From the NCBI RefSeq assembly GCF_000425585.1, contig NZ_AUDS01000020.1:1-64000 (forward strand): 64,000 nt of DNA, in the 5' to 3' direction. The notes below the pieces were generated by a model. The model saw only the letters and a list, made by a program, of their open reading frames with translations. It ran no database searches and had not been told where the DNA came from. The position numbers and the translations under genes are program-made. The DNA is from Terrimonas ferruginea DSM 30193. Its GTDB lineage: Bacteria > Bacteroidota > Bacteroidia > Chitinophagales > Chitinophagaceae. Of this stretch, positions 18,624-27,297 are shown piece after piece; within the stretch, counting starts at the first letter, position 1, and every line of letters starts with the position of its first letter.

Positions 18624-18643
18624 CTGCCTGAAAAGAATGCGGC

Positions 18644-19507
18644 ATGAATAAACCTCAATGGATCACTTTCTCGGCAGGAGCACTGTTAGTTGTTCTTCTT
18701 TTTGTGTTTGGAAAAACCACCGATCCCGGTCAGCTGACGAAATCGGCTGTCGATGCCCACGCTGGTCACGACCATGCGCCGGGTGAGATGCATACTATTC
18801 CCACCGATACTTTACTGACGATTGCAAAAAAACAGCTTACTCCTGCACAACAATTTCGTCTGGCAGGCATAGAAAATTCTATTGCCCGTAACGAAGGAAG
18901 TGAGCAGCAACTCCATGTGTATCACCAGTTAGCCAACTTCTGGCGCGACTCGGCCAACATGTTTATTCCCTATGCCTGGTATACTGCGGAAGCAGCAAGA
19001 TTGGAAAATTCAGAAAAAAGCCTCACCTTTGCTGCCCATTTGCTGTTGGGACGCCTGCAGACCGACGGCGAACCGGCCATCACGGCCTGGGAAGCTACAC
19101 AGGCAAAAGATCTTTTTGAACGGGCGTTGAAGCTGAACCCCGGAAATGATTCCTCAAAAGTGGGACTGGGCGCCTGCCTGATATTCGGTGGTATTTCCGA
19201 CCGCCCGATGGAAGGCCTGGCACATATCCAGGAAGTGGTCAAACGAGACAGCACGAATGTGTATGCTTTGCTGACCATGGCGAGAGGTGGCGTACTTTCC
19301 GGACAGATGGACAAAGCCATCGGTCGCCTGGAAACCGTTCACCGCGTAGCACCGGACAATCTGGAAGCTGTCTTCCTGATGGCCGAGATTTACGAACGGA
19401 CCAATAAAAAGGCTGAAGCAGTACAGTGGTATAACAAAGCACTGCCGCTGATCAGCAACCCACGGATGAAAGAAGAAGTGACCAAACGGATCAACAGTTT
19501 GAAATAA
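18644..19507 (+). CDS. Membrane-anchored TPR protein
   Basis: 287 aa with an N-terminal TM anchor (ITFSAGALLVVLLFVFG), then a His/Ala-rich linker (VDAHAGHDHAPGEMH) that might bind metal, then helical tetratricopeptide-type repeats from ~residue 85 to the end. It may scaffold a periplasmic complex; the partner is unknown. Located between the HU gene and the mS38-like/rng genes, an order often seen in this phylum. Confidence 0.82.
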   Translation: MNKPQWITFSAGALLVVLLFVFGKTTDPGQLTKSAVDAHAGHDHAPGEMHTIPTDTLLTIAKKQLTPAQQFRLAGIENSIARNEGSEQQLHVYHQLANFWRDSANMFIPYAWYTAEAARLENSEKSLTFAAHLLLGRLQTDGEPAITAWEATQAKDLFERALKLNPGNDSSKVGLGACLIFGGISDRPMEGLAHIQEVVKRDSTNVYALLTMARGGVLSGQMDKAIGRLETVHRVAPDNLEAVFLMAEIYERTNKKAEAVQWYNKALPLISNPRMKEEVTKRINSLK

Positions 19508-19558
19508 ACCTGGCAACAGGTTTCGACCATATTAAACAGATTTTAAAAACAATTGAGT

Positions 19559-19651
19559 ATGCCTTGCGGTAAAAAGAGAAAGCGTCATAAGATTGCGACG
19601 CACAAGCGTAAAAAAAGACTGAGAAAGAACCGTCACAAGAAGAGAAAGTAA
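19559..19651 (+). CDS. Small basic ribosomal protein, mS38/COX24 C-terminal domain type
   Basis: 30-residue product: MPCGKKRKRHKIATHKRKKR followed by LRKNRHKKRK. Eighteen of the residues are Lys or Arg. It matches the COX24/AURKAIP1 (mitochondrial mS38) C-terminal pattern known from short Bacteroidota proteins annotated as ribosome-associated, and the location before rng is the usual one. Start and stop are unambiguous (ATG 19559, TAA 19649-19651). Confidence 0.85.
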   Translation: MPCGKKRKRHKIATHKRKKRLRKNRHKKRK

Positions 19652-19686
19652 GCCCTGCTTTCTTTTCCTGACAAGAATTTAGCTAA

Positions 19687-20012
19687 CCGCTACCCGCCAA
19701 TGGCGGGTGCGGGCGGCGGATTGGATGACAAGGTTTTGTGAAGTAACTGATACATTAGTTCTTCAAAAGATTGTTTCATTTCGGCAGTTTACTGCTGCGC
19801 AGATACTGAAATCGGGTGCTTGTGCCCGGTGGTTCCTGAGCATCCAATCCGCCGTCTAAATTTTCCAGGTCAACTGGTTGTATGCCATACAAGTTGCCAG
19901 GTAAGCTATCCGGACCTAAACGAATTTTCGCCAACGGCGAACTACACTTCCGGATGCCTTCCTTGCGCTGCAATAACTTTCCCCAGGCAACCACGTATGG
20001 AATTGCAGCCGC
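19687..20012 (+). ncRNA. Hairpin-rich interval before rng (candidate structured RNA or leader)
   Basis: No convincing gene lies between 19652 and 20061. A 14-bp perfect stem pairs 19714-19727 with 19841-19854. Inside it are hairpins at 19740-19764 (8 bp with one bulge), 19784-19795 and 19813-19828. Downstream are a hairpin at 19871-19896, a nested pair 19908-19914/19949-19955 enclosing the hairpin TTCGCC-AAC-GGCGAA (19927-19941), and an 8-bp pair 19967-19974/20002-20009. It could be the rng 5' leader (RNase E/G leaders can mediate autoregulation) or an independent RNA. No match to rnpB, tmRNA or SRP core motifs was seen. Confidence 0.45.
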
Positions 20013-20061
20013 CAGTACTATTTACAGCACACTCTAAGGTGTTTCATTTATGTAAGCTGTA

Positions 20062-21615
20062 ATGAACAAGGAACTTATTATCAATGCGGCCCCTCAAGGT
20101 GTAGAAATCGCCTTGCTGGAGGACAAGAAATTGGTAGAACTGCATAGCGAAAAAAGCGATGCCCGTTTTGCCGTGGGTGATCTTTACCTCGGTAAGGTAA
20201 AAAAACTCATCCCCGGACTGAACGCCGCCTTCGTAGATGTAGGCTTCGAAAAAGATGCCTTCCTGCACTATACCGACCTCAGCCCCTACGCCCGCTCCCT
20301 GCTGAAATTCACCCAGCAGACCATCAACGACAAATCAGAATCCGGCCTTGATTTCGCCAAATTTGAAATCGAACCCGAGATCATTAAAACCGGAAAGATC
20401 AACGAAGTGCTGGGCGGCAAGCCCAATATTCTCGTTCAGATCCTCAAAGAACCCATCGCAGCCAAAGGCCCGCGCCTCAGTTGCGAAATCTCCCTGCCCG
20501 GCCGATTTGTAGTGATCACCCCGTTCAACAATATCGTTGCGGTATCCCGCAAGATCCATTCAGCGGAAGAAAGAAAACGTCTTCAGAAAATAGTAGAAGC
20601 CATCAAGCCCAAAAACTTCGGTGTGATCGTACGCACGGCAGCAGAAGGCAAGAACACGGCCGAACTGCACGAAGATCTTTCTGCCCTCGTGGAGATGTGG
20701 AAGACCATTCAGCGTAACCTGCACGGCGCCGCACCTCCGGCAAAAATCCTCAGCGAACAAACGAAGACCAACAGCATCCTCCGCGATCTGCTGAATGCCG
20801 ACTTTAACCGCATCGTGGTCAACGACCGCACGATCTTCGCCGATACAAAAAATTATATCCAGCGCATAGCGCCGGAAAAAGCGGATATCGTTTCTTATTA
20901 CCAGAACGGTTCTCCCATTTTTGATTCATTCGGAATCACCAAACAGGTAAAAGCTTCGTTTGGCAAAACCGTCAACCTCAACAGCGGCGCTTATCTCATC
21001 ATCGAACATACAGAAGCCCTGCACGTGATCGATGTAAACAGCGGTTACAAAAGCGTGAGCAATAACCAGGAACAAAACGCGCTCGAGACCAATCTCGAAG
21101 CAGCGGAAGAGATCGCACGTCAATTGCGCCTCCGCGACCTGGGTGGTATCATCGTGGTCGACTTCATCGACATGAAGCTTCCCGAGAACAAACGCAGGCT
21201 GGTGGAGAAAATGGAAGAGTTCATGGCACCGGACCGTGCGAAACATGCGGTACTGCCGATCTCGAAATTCGGCATTATGCAGATCACGCGTCAACGCATG
21301 AAGCCCGAGATGAACATCAACACGCAGGAAATCTGCCCGAGTTGCAACGGCACCGGTAAAATTTCTTCTACCTTATTACTCGAAGACGACATCGAGAAAA
21401 ATCTCAGCTACCTGATCACGCACAAACACAAAGGACTGCAACTGTCCGTGAACCCGATCATGTACGCATACCTTGCCAAAGGACTTTTCTGGACTTCCAA
21501 GATCGCGAAGTGGAACAAGAAGTTTGGACAGAAAACCAGGCTCGCTGCAGATACCAACCTTCATCTGACAGAGTACAAATTTTTCGACGCCAACGGCGAG
21601 CAGATCAAACTCTGA
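20062..21615 (+). CDS. rng: Ribonuclease E/G family endoribonuclease
   Basis: Single-strand-specific endoribonuclease that trims rRNA and mRNA. The 517-residue RNase G-type protein lacks the long C-terminal scaffold of RNase E. An S1-like domain is near residues 35-125 (VGDLYLGKVKKLIPGLNAAFVDVG), then the RNase H/5'-sensor region. The catalytic DNase I-like part has DVNSGYKS, GGIIVVDFIDM and the zinc-link CPSCNGTGK. It ends at a terminator shared with the convergent zinc peptidase. Confidence 0.95.
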   Translation: MNKELIINAAPQGVEIALLEDKKLVELHSEKSDARFAVGDLYLGKVKKLIPGLNAAFVDVGFEKDAFLHYTDLSPYARSLLKFTQQTINDKSESGLDFAKFEIEPEIIKTGKINEVLGGKPNILVQILKEPIAAKGPRLSCEISLPGRFVVITPFNNIVAVSRKIHSAEERKRLQKIVEAIKPKNFGVIVRTAAEGKNTAELHEDLSALVEMWKTIQRNLHGAAPPAKILSEQTKTNSILRDLLNADFNRIVVNDRTIFADTKNYIQRIAPEKADIVSYYQNGSPIFDSFGITKQVKASFGKTVNLNSGAYLIIEHTEALHVIDVNSGYKSVSNNQEQNALETNLEAAEEIARQLRLRDLGGIIVVDFIDMKLPENKRRLVEKMEEFMAPDRAKHAVLPISKFGIMQITRQRMKPEMNINTQEICPSCNGTGKISSTLLLEDDIEKNLSYLITHKHKGLQLSVNPIMYAYLAKGLFWTSKIAKWNKKFGQKTRLAADTNLHLTEYKFFDANGEQIKL

Positions 21616-21638
21616 TCTTTCGCACAAAACATAAAAAA

Positions 21639-21667
21639 GCCCCGCAGATACTGTGGGGCTTTTCTTT
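21639..21667. terminator. Bidirectional terminator between rng and zinc peptidase
   Basis: An AGCCCC...GGGGCT hairpin with a T-run after it and an A-run before it lies between convergent genes. Confidence 0.85.
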
Positions 21668-21682
21668 TATCCGTAATGGAGC

Positions 21683-22369
21683 TTAGTCTCTTCTTGCCAT
21701 GTAAATCATAATATACTGCACCAGTGTTACCACCGCGGCGAGTGCTGCTACAACATAAGTAGTGGCGGCCCATTTCAGGGCATCTTTCGCTTTGGGATAT
21801 TCCTGCTGGTTGGTAATATTGGTCTGATTCAACCAGGCCAGCGCACGTTTGCTGGCGTCGAATTCTACCGGTAATGTCACCAACGTAAACACGACCGTAA
21901 CGGCCATCAGGATGATACCGATCAGGAGCAGGGTGGTGTTACCGGAAGCGGCCATGATCACGCCGATGATCAATACCCAGTTTACGATCATGGAACTGAA
22001 TTGTACGGCAGGCACCAGTTTGCTGCGCAGGGTCAGCGGTCCGTAGGCGGTGGCATGCTGTACGGCGTGGCCGCATTCGTGTGCAGCTACGGCAGCAGCC
22101 GATACGCTATTGCCCTGGTATACTTCGGGGCTCAGGTTCACCGTTTTGTTAGCCGGGTTATAGTGGTCTGACAGAAAACCGTCAACAGATACAACTTTTA
22201 CATCATATATTCCGTTCTCACGCAGCATTTTTTCGGCCACTTCGCGTCCGGTCATGCCGTTGGAAAGCGGTACTTTACTGTACTTGTTGAATTTGCTTTT
22301 CAGCACCATCGACACTACCATGCTGATTCCTACGAAAATCAGCGAAACGATCATAATTTCAAATGTCAT
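21683..22369 (-). CDS. Integral membrane zinc metallopeptidase (YugP type)
   Basis: 228 aa. An N-terminal TM helix is followed by SNGMTGREVAEKMLRENGI, the zinc motif HECGHAVQH (both histidines and the glutamate present), and several C-terminal TM helices (~115-225). YugP-family proteins are neutral zinc peptidases of unknown substrate. Confidence 0.9.
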   Translation of the reverse strand: MTFEIMIVSLIFVGISMVVSMVLKSKFNKYSKVPLSNGMTGREVAEKMLRENGIYDVKVVSVDGFLSDHYNPANKTVNLSPEVYQGNSVSAAAVAAHECGHAVQHATAYGPLTLRSKLVPAVQFSSMIVNWVLIIGVIMAASGNTTLLLIGIILMAVTVVFTLVTLPVEFDASKRALAWLNQTNITNQQEYPKAKDALKWAATTYVVAALAAVVTLVQYIMIYMARRD

Positions 22370-22740
22370 AAAACCAAGATTTTAAGTCAAAATTTAAAAG
22401 TCAAAAGTCAAAATCCAATCCAGGAAACTCAAAATTTAAAGATCAAAATTCAAAAAACTGTTTTCTGGTAGCAGGCATCTGCCACGATAACTATTTTGCC
22501 TTTTGAATTTTTACTGTTGACTTTCTACATCAAATCTACTACCATTTCCTGCTTTGCGGATTAATCCCGTCTTTTTGTCAGGCAACGGTTTTTGAATTTA
22601 ACAAATGCCTTAAAAAAAGGGTGAATAAACGGGGTTGTAAGGGACTGGTTATCAATATTTTTAATCGCAGAATAGATTGATTTTCAGTGTGTTTTAACTG
22701 TGTCAGGAGGGACTTAAAGTTATTCACAGCAAGAAAAAAT
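22370..22740. repeat. Intergenic region with A/T-rich word repeats
   Basis: No gene seen. 22370-22520 carries repeated AAGTCAAAA/TTTAAAA words in line with the family described near 24.5 and 52.1 kb. A TTATTCACA sequence lies near 22721. Confidence 0.6.
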
Positions 22741-22743
22741 TAT

Positions 22744-22773
22744 TTTGAAATGTGATGCAGATTTGTAACTTAG
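22744..22773 (+). promoter_or_regulatory. Candidate promoter of small transcript upstream of radA
   Basis: TTTG at 22744-22747, 18 nt, then TAACTTAG at 22766-22773, a near match to the -33/-7 Bacteroidota layout. The same 18-nt spacing occurs in the candidate promoter at 60680. Confidence 0.4.
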
Positions 22774-22778
22774 TGCAA

Positions 22779-22831
22779 GAATTTAATGGGTTAGTAAGTA
22801 AGGGGGGTCAATCGTCAGATTGGCCCTTTTT
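22779..22831 (+). ncRNA. Candidate small RNA (a) upstream of radA
   Basis: A ~50-nt unit between a candidate promoter and a terminator. The unpaired part 22786-22800 (ATGGGTTAGTAAGTA) is the exact reverse complement of 60731-60745 in a second, similarly built element before yicC. It could be a short RNA or an attenuated leader of radA. Confidence 0.4.
22805..22831 (+). terminator. Intrinsic terminator before radA
   Basis: Nine-pair stem GGGTCAATC / GATTGGCCC with loop GTCA (one G-U pair), then TTTTT. It lies 86 nt before the radA ATG. Confidence 0.75.
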
Positions 22832-22904
22832 ACATTTTATGCCTGCCCGTTTTTTCCCATTAAAAACCTGTGGTTTCCTCCTCCTCCGACCCTCCCAATT
22901 CATT

Positions 22905-22912
22905 TATCTTTA
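22905..22912 (+). promoter_or_regulatory. -7 box (TATCTTTA) for radA
   Basis: One mismatch to TAnnTTTG, ending 4 nt before the ATG at 22917. Confidence 0.4.
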
Positions 22913-22916
22913 GCGC

Positions 22917-24302
22917 ATGAGTAAAGTTAAGAAGGCCTACTTCTGTCAGCAGTGTGGTTATGAAAGTGTCAAGTGGCTCGGCCAGTGCCCATCCTGCGGT
23001 CAGTGGAATAGTTTTGTAGAAGAACTGGTTCAGAAAGATAATCCAAAGAATGCAGGCAAGGAAGCCTGGGATGATTATGATGCGTTGGCGCGCCGCAACA
23101 CACGCACCATCACACTCACCGATGTCAAAAGCAGTGAAGAGAAGAGGATGGTAACGGCCGATCCCGAACTCAACCGCGTGTTGGGTGGCGGCATTGTTCC
23201 GGGCAGTCTTGTATTGGTCGCCGGCGAACCCGGCATCGGCAAGTCTACTTTGTTTCTGCAGAATGGTTTGTGGATGAAAGATGCCACCGTACTATATATA
23301 AGTGGTGAAGAAAGCGAACAACAGATCAAAATGCGGGCTGATCGTCTTGGTTTGCAGAACGATCAGTTTTACCTGCTGACGGAAACATCCACGCAGGTCA
23401 TCTTCAACGAGATCAAAAAACTCAAACCCGGTTTTGTGATCGTTGATTCCATCCAAACGCTTCAGTCGCCTTTCATCGAATCATCCGCCGGCAGTGTATC
23501 GCAGATCAAAGAATGCGCCGCTGAGTTTCAGCGCTTCGCCAAAGAAACCAATACGCCCGTATTCCTGATCGGTCATATCACCAAAGACGGAAACATTGCA
23601 GGACCGAAAGTATTGGAACACATGGTAGACACCGTATTGCAGTTTGAAGGCGACCGTCATTATGCCTATCGCATCCTGCGCACGCTGAAAAACCGTTTCG
23701 GCAGCACAGCCGAGCTGGGTATTTATGAAATGAGTGAACAAGGCATGCGCGGTGTTACCAATCCAAGTGAAATACTGATCACACAAAAAGAAGAAGCGCT
23801 AAGTGGCATTGCCATTGCGGCTACGCTGGAAGGAGTGCGTCCTCTGCTGATAGAAGTGCAGGCACTCGTGACACAATCCGTGTATGGCACACCACAGCGG
23901 ACCGTTACAGGATTTGATCTGCGTCGTTTACAACTATTACTGGCGGTGCTCGAAAAACGGGGCGGTTTTCATTTCGGTGTAAAAGATGTATTCCTGAATA
24001 TAGCCGGTGGATTGAAAGTGGAAGATCCGTCGATCGACCTGGCGGTTTTGTGTGCCTTGCTCTCTTCTTACGAAGATGTACCGCTGTCGCAACACATATG
24101 TTTTGCGGGTGAAGTCGGACTGAGTGGAGAGATCCGCGCCGTCAATCGCGTAGAACAGCGCATAGCCGAAGCGGAAAAACTGGGCTTCGAAAAAATCATC
24201 GTATCGCGTTACAGCCAGAAAGGCATCAGCCAGAGCAAATACAAGATTGAGGTGGTAACGATGGCGAGGGTGGAAGAAGTTTATCAATATCTTTTTCAGT
24301 AG
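22917..24302 (+). CDS. radA: DNA repair protein RadA
   Basis: RecA-like helicase that drives branch migration. 461 aa. An N-terminal four-cysteine zinc finger (CQQCGYESVKWLGQCPSCGQ) is followed by Walker A GEPGIGKST near residue 100, the RadA-specific KNRFG motif (TLKNRFGST), and a Lon-protease-like C-terminal domain from ~residue 290 without the active-site residues. An A/T-rich word repeat follows the stop directly. Confidence 0.97.
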   Translation: MSKVKKAYFCQQCGYESVKWLGQCPSCGQWNSFVEELVQKDNPKNAGKEAWDDYDALARRNTRTITLTDVKSSEEKRMVTADPELNRVLGGGIVPGSLVLVAGEPGIGKSTLFLQNGLWMKDATVLYISGEESEQQIKMRADRLGLQNDQFYLLTETSTQVIFNEIKKLKPGFVIVDSIQTLQSPFIESSAGSVSQIKECAAEFQRFAKETNTPVFLIGHITKDGNIAGPKVLEHMVDTVLQFEGDRHYAYRILRTLKNRFGSTAELGIYEMSEQGMRGVTNPSEILITQKEEALSGIAIAATLEGVRPLLIEVQALVTQSVYGTPQRTVTGFDLRRLQLLLAVLEKRGGFHFGVKDVFLNIAGGLKVEDPSIDLAVLCALLSSYEDVPLSQHICFAGEVGLSGEIRAVNRVEQRIAEAEKLGFEKIIVSRYSQKGISQSKYKIEVVTMARVEEVYQYLFQ

Positions 24303-24521
24303 GTGAATAAGTCAATAAGTGAATGGTGAATGGTGAATAAGGCAATTAGTGAACCATGAATGCCTTGGTTTCGCTGAAAAGTGAATAGCTCAATAGCAAT
24401 AAGCAACCGTTTCCCCTTGGTTCGTGTATACACGAACCAACAATCGGGACTGCAAAAGACTTGAGGAGAGCTCAGGCAGCAAGCCCCTTTTTGAATTTTA
24501 ACTTTTGAATTTTGACTTAAG
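24303..24521. repeat. Word repeats and palindrome between radA and comF
   Basis: No gene. 24303-24400 holds GTGAATAAGTCAATAAGTG-type words starting at the radA stop. A perfect 24-bp palindrome with core TTCGTGTATACACGAA spans 24417-24440. TTTTGAATTTTGACTT words lie at 24490-24519, just before the comF ATG. Confidence 0.8.
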
Positions 24522-25229
24522 ATGTTACGTCAGCTCCACAATTGGCGGGAAAACATGTTGCATGTTTTCTTTCCGCATACCTGCAGCGGATGCGGGTCGG
24601 ATAATATCAATGCGGACGGTCAGTTATGCCTTTCTTGTTTGTCGGATCTGCCGCGGACGGATTTTGAAAAATGGCCGGATAATCCCGTCTTCAGAAAATT
24701 TACCGGTCGGTTGCCTTTAACAGCCGCGGCTTCGCTGTTATATTTCGGCAGGCATTCATTGACCCGGCAACTCATGCATCGCCTTAAATACCGCAACGAT
24801 CAGCCACTCGGACGGCAGCTTGGTTTATTGATGGGACAACAATTGGCACAGGCACCGCATTTTCAACACATCGACATATTGGTGCCGCTGCCTTTGCATA
24901 AATCCCGGGAACGAAAACGGGGATATAATCAATCCTTGCTTTTATGCCAGGGCATGAGCGAGGCCTGGAACAAAAAAATAAATGATAAATGTGTGATCCG
25001 CCCGGAGGCGACGAATACACAAACCCGCATGGACCGCCTGGAACGATGGGAAAATATGGACGGCAGGTTTCGCGCATCGGCGGCACAATGCAACGGCAAA
25101 AACATCCTGCTGGTCGATGATGTGGTGACCACCGGCGCCACCGTGGAAGCTTGTGGTACTGCCTTGTTGAAGGCCGGAGCAAACTCCGTAAGCCTGGCCA
25201 CACTTTGTTATGCTGCCGAACGCTTATAG
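24522..25229 (+). CDS. comF: ComF family phosphoribosyltransferase-like protein
   Basis: 235 aa. An N-terminal zinc-finger-like pair CSGCG...CLSC is followed by a PRTase domain with the PRPP loop ILLVDDVVTTGATVEACGTA. ComF homologues act in DNA uptake in competent bacteria. The PRPP loop is intact. The lipoprotein gene follows closely. Confidence 0.92.
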   Translation: MLRQLHNWRENMLHVFFPHTCSGCGSDNINADGQLCLSCLSDLPRTDFEKWPDNPVFRKFTGRLPLTAAASLLYFGRHSLTRQLMHRLKYRNDQPLGRQLGLLMGQQLAQAPHFQHIDILVPLPLHKSRERKRGYNQSLLLCQGMSEAWNKKINDKCVIRPEATNTQTRMDRLERWENMDGRFRASAAQCNGKNILLVDDVVTTGATVEACGTALLKAGANSVSLATLCYAAERL

Positions 25230-25277
25230 ATGCGGTGCTTTGCCAAAACTCCGCTAATTTTGAAAACCATGTTTTTC

Positions 25278-26660
25278 ATGAAAAAAATCCTTCCGCTTTT
25301 TTTATTGCTGTTTGCGTTCGCTGCCTGTCGCAAAGACTCATTCATTACCTCGGGCGATGCACGCGTTACCATTACAACCGACTCGCTTAAATACGACACC
25401 GTATTCACGCGGGTAGGATCAGTGACAAAATCCTTCAAAATCATCAACGACAACGATCGCAAACTGCGACTTAATTCGGTGAAACTGATGGGCGGCACCA
25501 CATCGGCATTTAAAATGAATGTAGATGGTACGTCAGCACCGGAGGTGAATAATATTGAGATCAATGCCAACGACAGTATATATGTATTCGTGCAGGTAAA
25601 TGTGGATCCCGCCGCGGGCAGTCTTCCCTTTATCATCAGTGACAGCATCCAGATCGATTACAACGGCAATACACGCAAAGTGCAATTGCAGGCCTGGGGA
25701 CAGAATGCACATTTCCTGCGCGGGCACGAAGTAACCTCCGATGAAACGTGGAACAACGACCTGCCTTATGTGATCCTTGATTATTTATATGTAGCAGAAA
25801 ACGTAAAGCTAAAAATGAACAAGGGCTGCCGCGTGTACATGCATGCGAATGCACCCATCATCATTGACGGAACATTGGAAGCCATAGGTGATAAGGACAC
25901 TGTCGATCGTATTAAATTCCAGGGAGACAGACTGGACCCGCCTTACCGCGATTATCCCGCTTCCTGGCCCGGCATTTATTTCAGGGAAACAAGCCGCGAT
26001 AATATCGTGCAATACGCATTTATCCGGCATGCCTACCAGGCAATAGTGGTGCAGGGCGTGTCACTTTCAGCGCAACCCAAACTCCGCCTGTATGAAAGTG
26101 TGATCGACAATGCATACGATATCGGATTGGCAGGAAGCGGCTCTTCCATTGAAGCGCGCAACTGCCTGTTGAGTAATTGCGGACGCAATGTGGTATTGAC
26201 AGCAGGAGGCACCTACCGTTTTACACACTGCACGGTTGTCTCCATTTCCAATAACTATGTGCCGCACAAAGAGCCGGTGCTGTCGATCACGAATAACACG
26301 CAAACCGGCGCCGCTGCGCTCGATGCCAGTTTTACCAACTGCATTTTCTGGGGTGAAGGCGGACTGGTGGAAAATGAAGTGCTGATCAACAGAAACGCTG
26401 CGGCAGCTTTTACCGTAAATTTTGACCATGGACTGTGGAAACTAGCCGCACCACTTCAGGGTGTAACGGCCACGTCGATGCTGACAACGCAGGATCCGGG
26501 ATTTGAAACAATTAACTCACAGGAACGTTATTATGATTTCCGGTTAAAGGCAGGCGCACCCGGACTGGAAGCCGGGCGTGCAACATCCGCCAACATCGAT
26601 CTCGACGGAAAAACCCGTCCGGTCGGATTGCCGGACCTCGGTTGTTTTGAACGCCGCTGA
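25278..26660 (+). CDS. Lipoprotein with right-handed beta-helix repeats
   Basis: 460 aa if begun at MKKILPLFLLLFAFAAC, a lipoprotein signal with lipobox FAAC (ATG 25269 is the alternative; the longer open frame from 25230 is unlikely). Residues ~30-160 look like an immunoglobulin-type domain. The middle (~150-420) has short repeated beta-strands as in pectate-lyase/right-handed beta-helix folds, common in Bacteroidota surface proteins. No polysaccharide-lyase catalytic motif is recognised. Confidence 0.78.
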   Translation: MKKILPLFLLLFAFAACRKDSFITSGDARVTITTDSLKYDTVFTRVGSVTKSFKIINDNDRKLRLNSVKLMGGTTSAFKMNVDGTSAPEVNNIEINANDSIYVFVQVNVDPAAGSLPFIISDSIQIDYNGNTRKVQLQAWGQNAHFLRGHEVTSDETWNNDLPYVILDYLYVAENVKLKMNKGCRVYMHANAPIIIDGTLEAIGDKDTVDRIKFQGDRLDPPYRDYPASWPGIYFRETSRDNIVQYAFIRHAYQAIVVQGVSLSAQPKLRLYESVIDNAYDIGLAGSGSSIEARNCLLSNCGRNVVLTAGGTYRFTHCTVVSISNNYVPHKEPVLSITNNTQTGAAALDASFTNCIFWGEGGLVENEVLINRNAAAAFTVNFDHGLWKLAAPLQGVTATSMLTTQDPGFETINSQERYYDFRLKAGAPGLEAGRATSANIDLDGKTRPVGLPDLGCFERR

Positions 26661-26690
26661 TTTTTTGACAACAATAAAAACACACATAAC

Positions 26691-27209
26691 ATGAAAACAC
26701 TGATTGCCGCACTGATCCTGTCTATCACCATGACAGGTTCCTCTATTTACGACTTCAAAGTGCCAGGTCTGGAAGGTGGTACCATTGACTTTTCAAAATA
26801 CAAAGGCCAGAAAATCCTGATCGTCAATACCGCTTCAAAATGCGGACTGACTCCGCAATATGACGACCTGGAAAAACTTTACAAGCAATACAAGGGCAAA
26901 CTGGTGATCGTGGGATTTCCAGCCAACAACTTTGCCGGCCAGGAACCGGGCACTAAAACAGAAATCGCCGAATTCTGTAAAAAAAATTACGGTGTTACCT
27001 TCCCGATGGCCGATAAGGTTTCGGTGAAAGGCGATGATATTGCTCCCATCTTCAAATACCTGGTGGATGAAGCGGCCAAAAAAGGCATTAAAGATCCGAT
27101 CAGCTGGAACTTCACCAAATTCCTCGTGGATGAAAAAGGGCAACTGATCACGGTGTTCAGCCCACGTACCAAGCCGATGAGCGAAGAAGTGCTGAAGTAT
27201 CTGAATTAA
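26691..27209 (+). CDS. Glutathione peroxidase family protein
   Basis: 172 aa. A short N-terminal hydrophobic leader (MKTLIAALILSITMTGSS) suggests export. The GPx signature is clear: VNTASKCGLTPQYDDLEKLY with Cys in the catalytic place rather than Sec, then GFPANNFAGQEPGT and WNFTKFLVD. A terminator follows at 27239-27260. Confidence 0.93.
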   Translation: MKTLIAALILSITMTGSSIYDFKVPGLEGGTIDFSKYKGQKILIVNTASKCGLTPQYDDLEKLYKQYKGKLVIVGFPANNFAGQEPGTKTEIAEFCKKNYGVTFPMADKVSVKGDDIAPIFKYLVDEAAKKGIKDPISWNFTKFLVDEKGQLITVFSPRTKPMSEEVLKYLN

Positions 27210-27238
27210 GAATGTGTAAATAGGTAAACGTAAAATAG

Positions 27239-27260
27239 GAGCCGGCTTGCCGGCTCTTTT
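27239..27260 (+). terminator. Terminator after glutathione peroxidase
   Basis: GAGCCGG-CTTG-CCGGCTC stem followed by TTTT. Confidence 0.75.
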
Positions 27261-27284
27261 CATGCCTGCGTCGGACAGGTAACT

Positions 27285-27292
27285 TATATTTG
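27285..27292 (+). promoter_or_regulatory. -7 box (TATATTTG) for the delta-prime-like gene
   Basis: Perfect TAnnTTTG ending 5 nt before the ATG at 27298; predicts a leaderless message. Confidence 0.55.
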
Positions 27293-27297
27293 CAAGG

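Noticed and set aside
19652-20061. RNase P RNA, tmRNA or SRP RNA before rng
   Set aside because: The GAGGAAAGTCC-type core of rnpB, the tmRNA ends and the SRP tetraloop region were not found.
19820-20062. 80-codon open frame before rng
   Set aside because: Overlaps the hairpin-rich interval, has no motif and its end touches the rng start; better explained as structured RNA.
26691-27209. Selenocysteine glutathione peroxidase
   Set aside because: The catalytic codon is a normal cysteine codon and no in-frame TGA is present.
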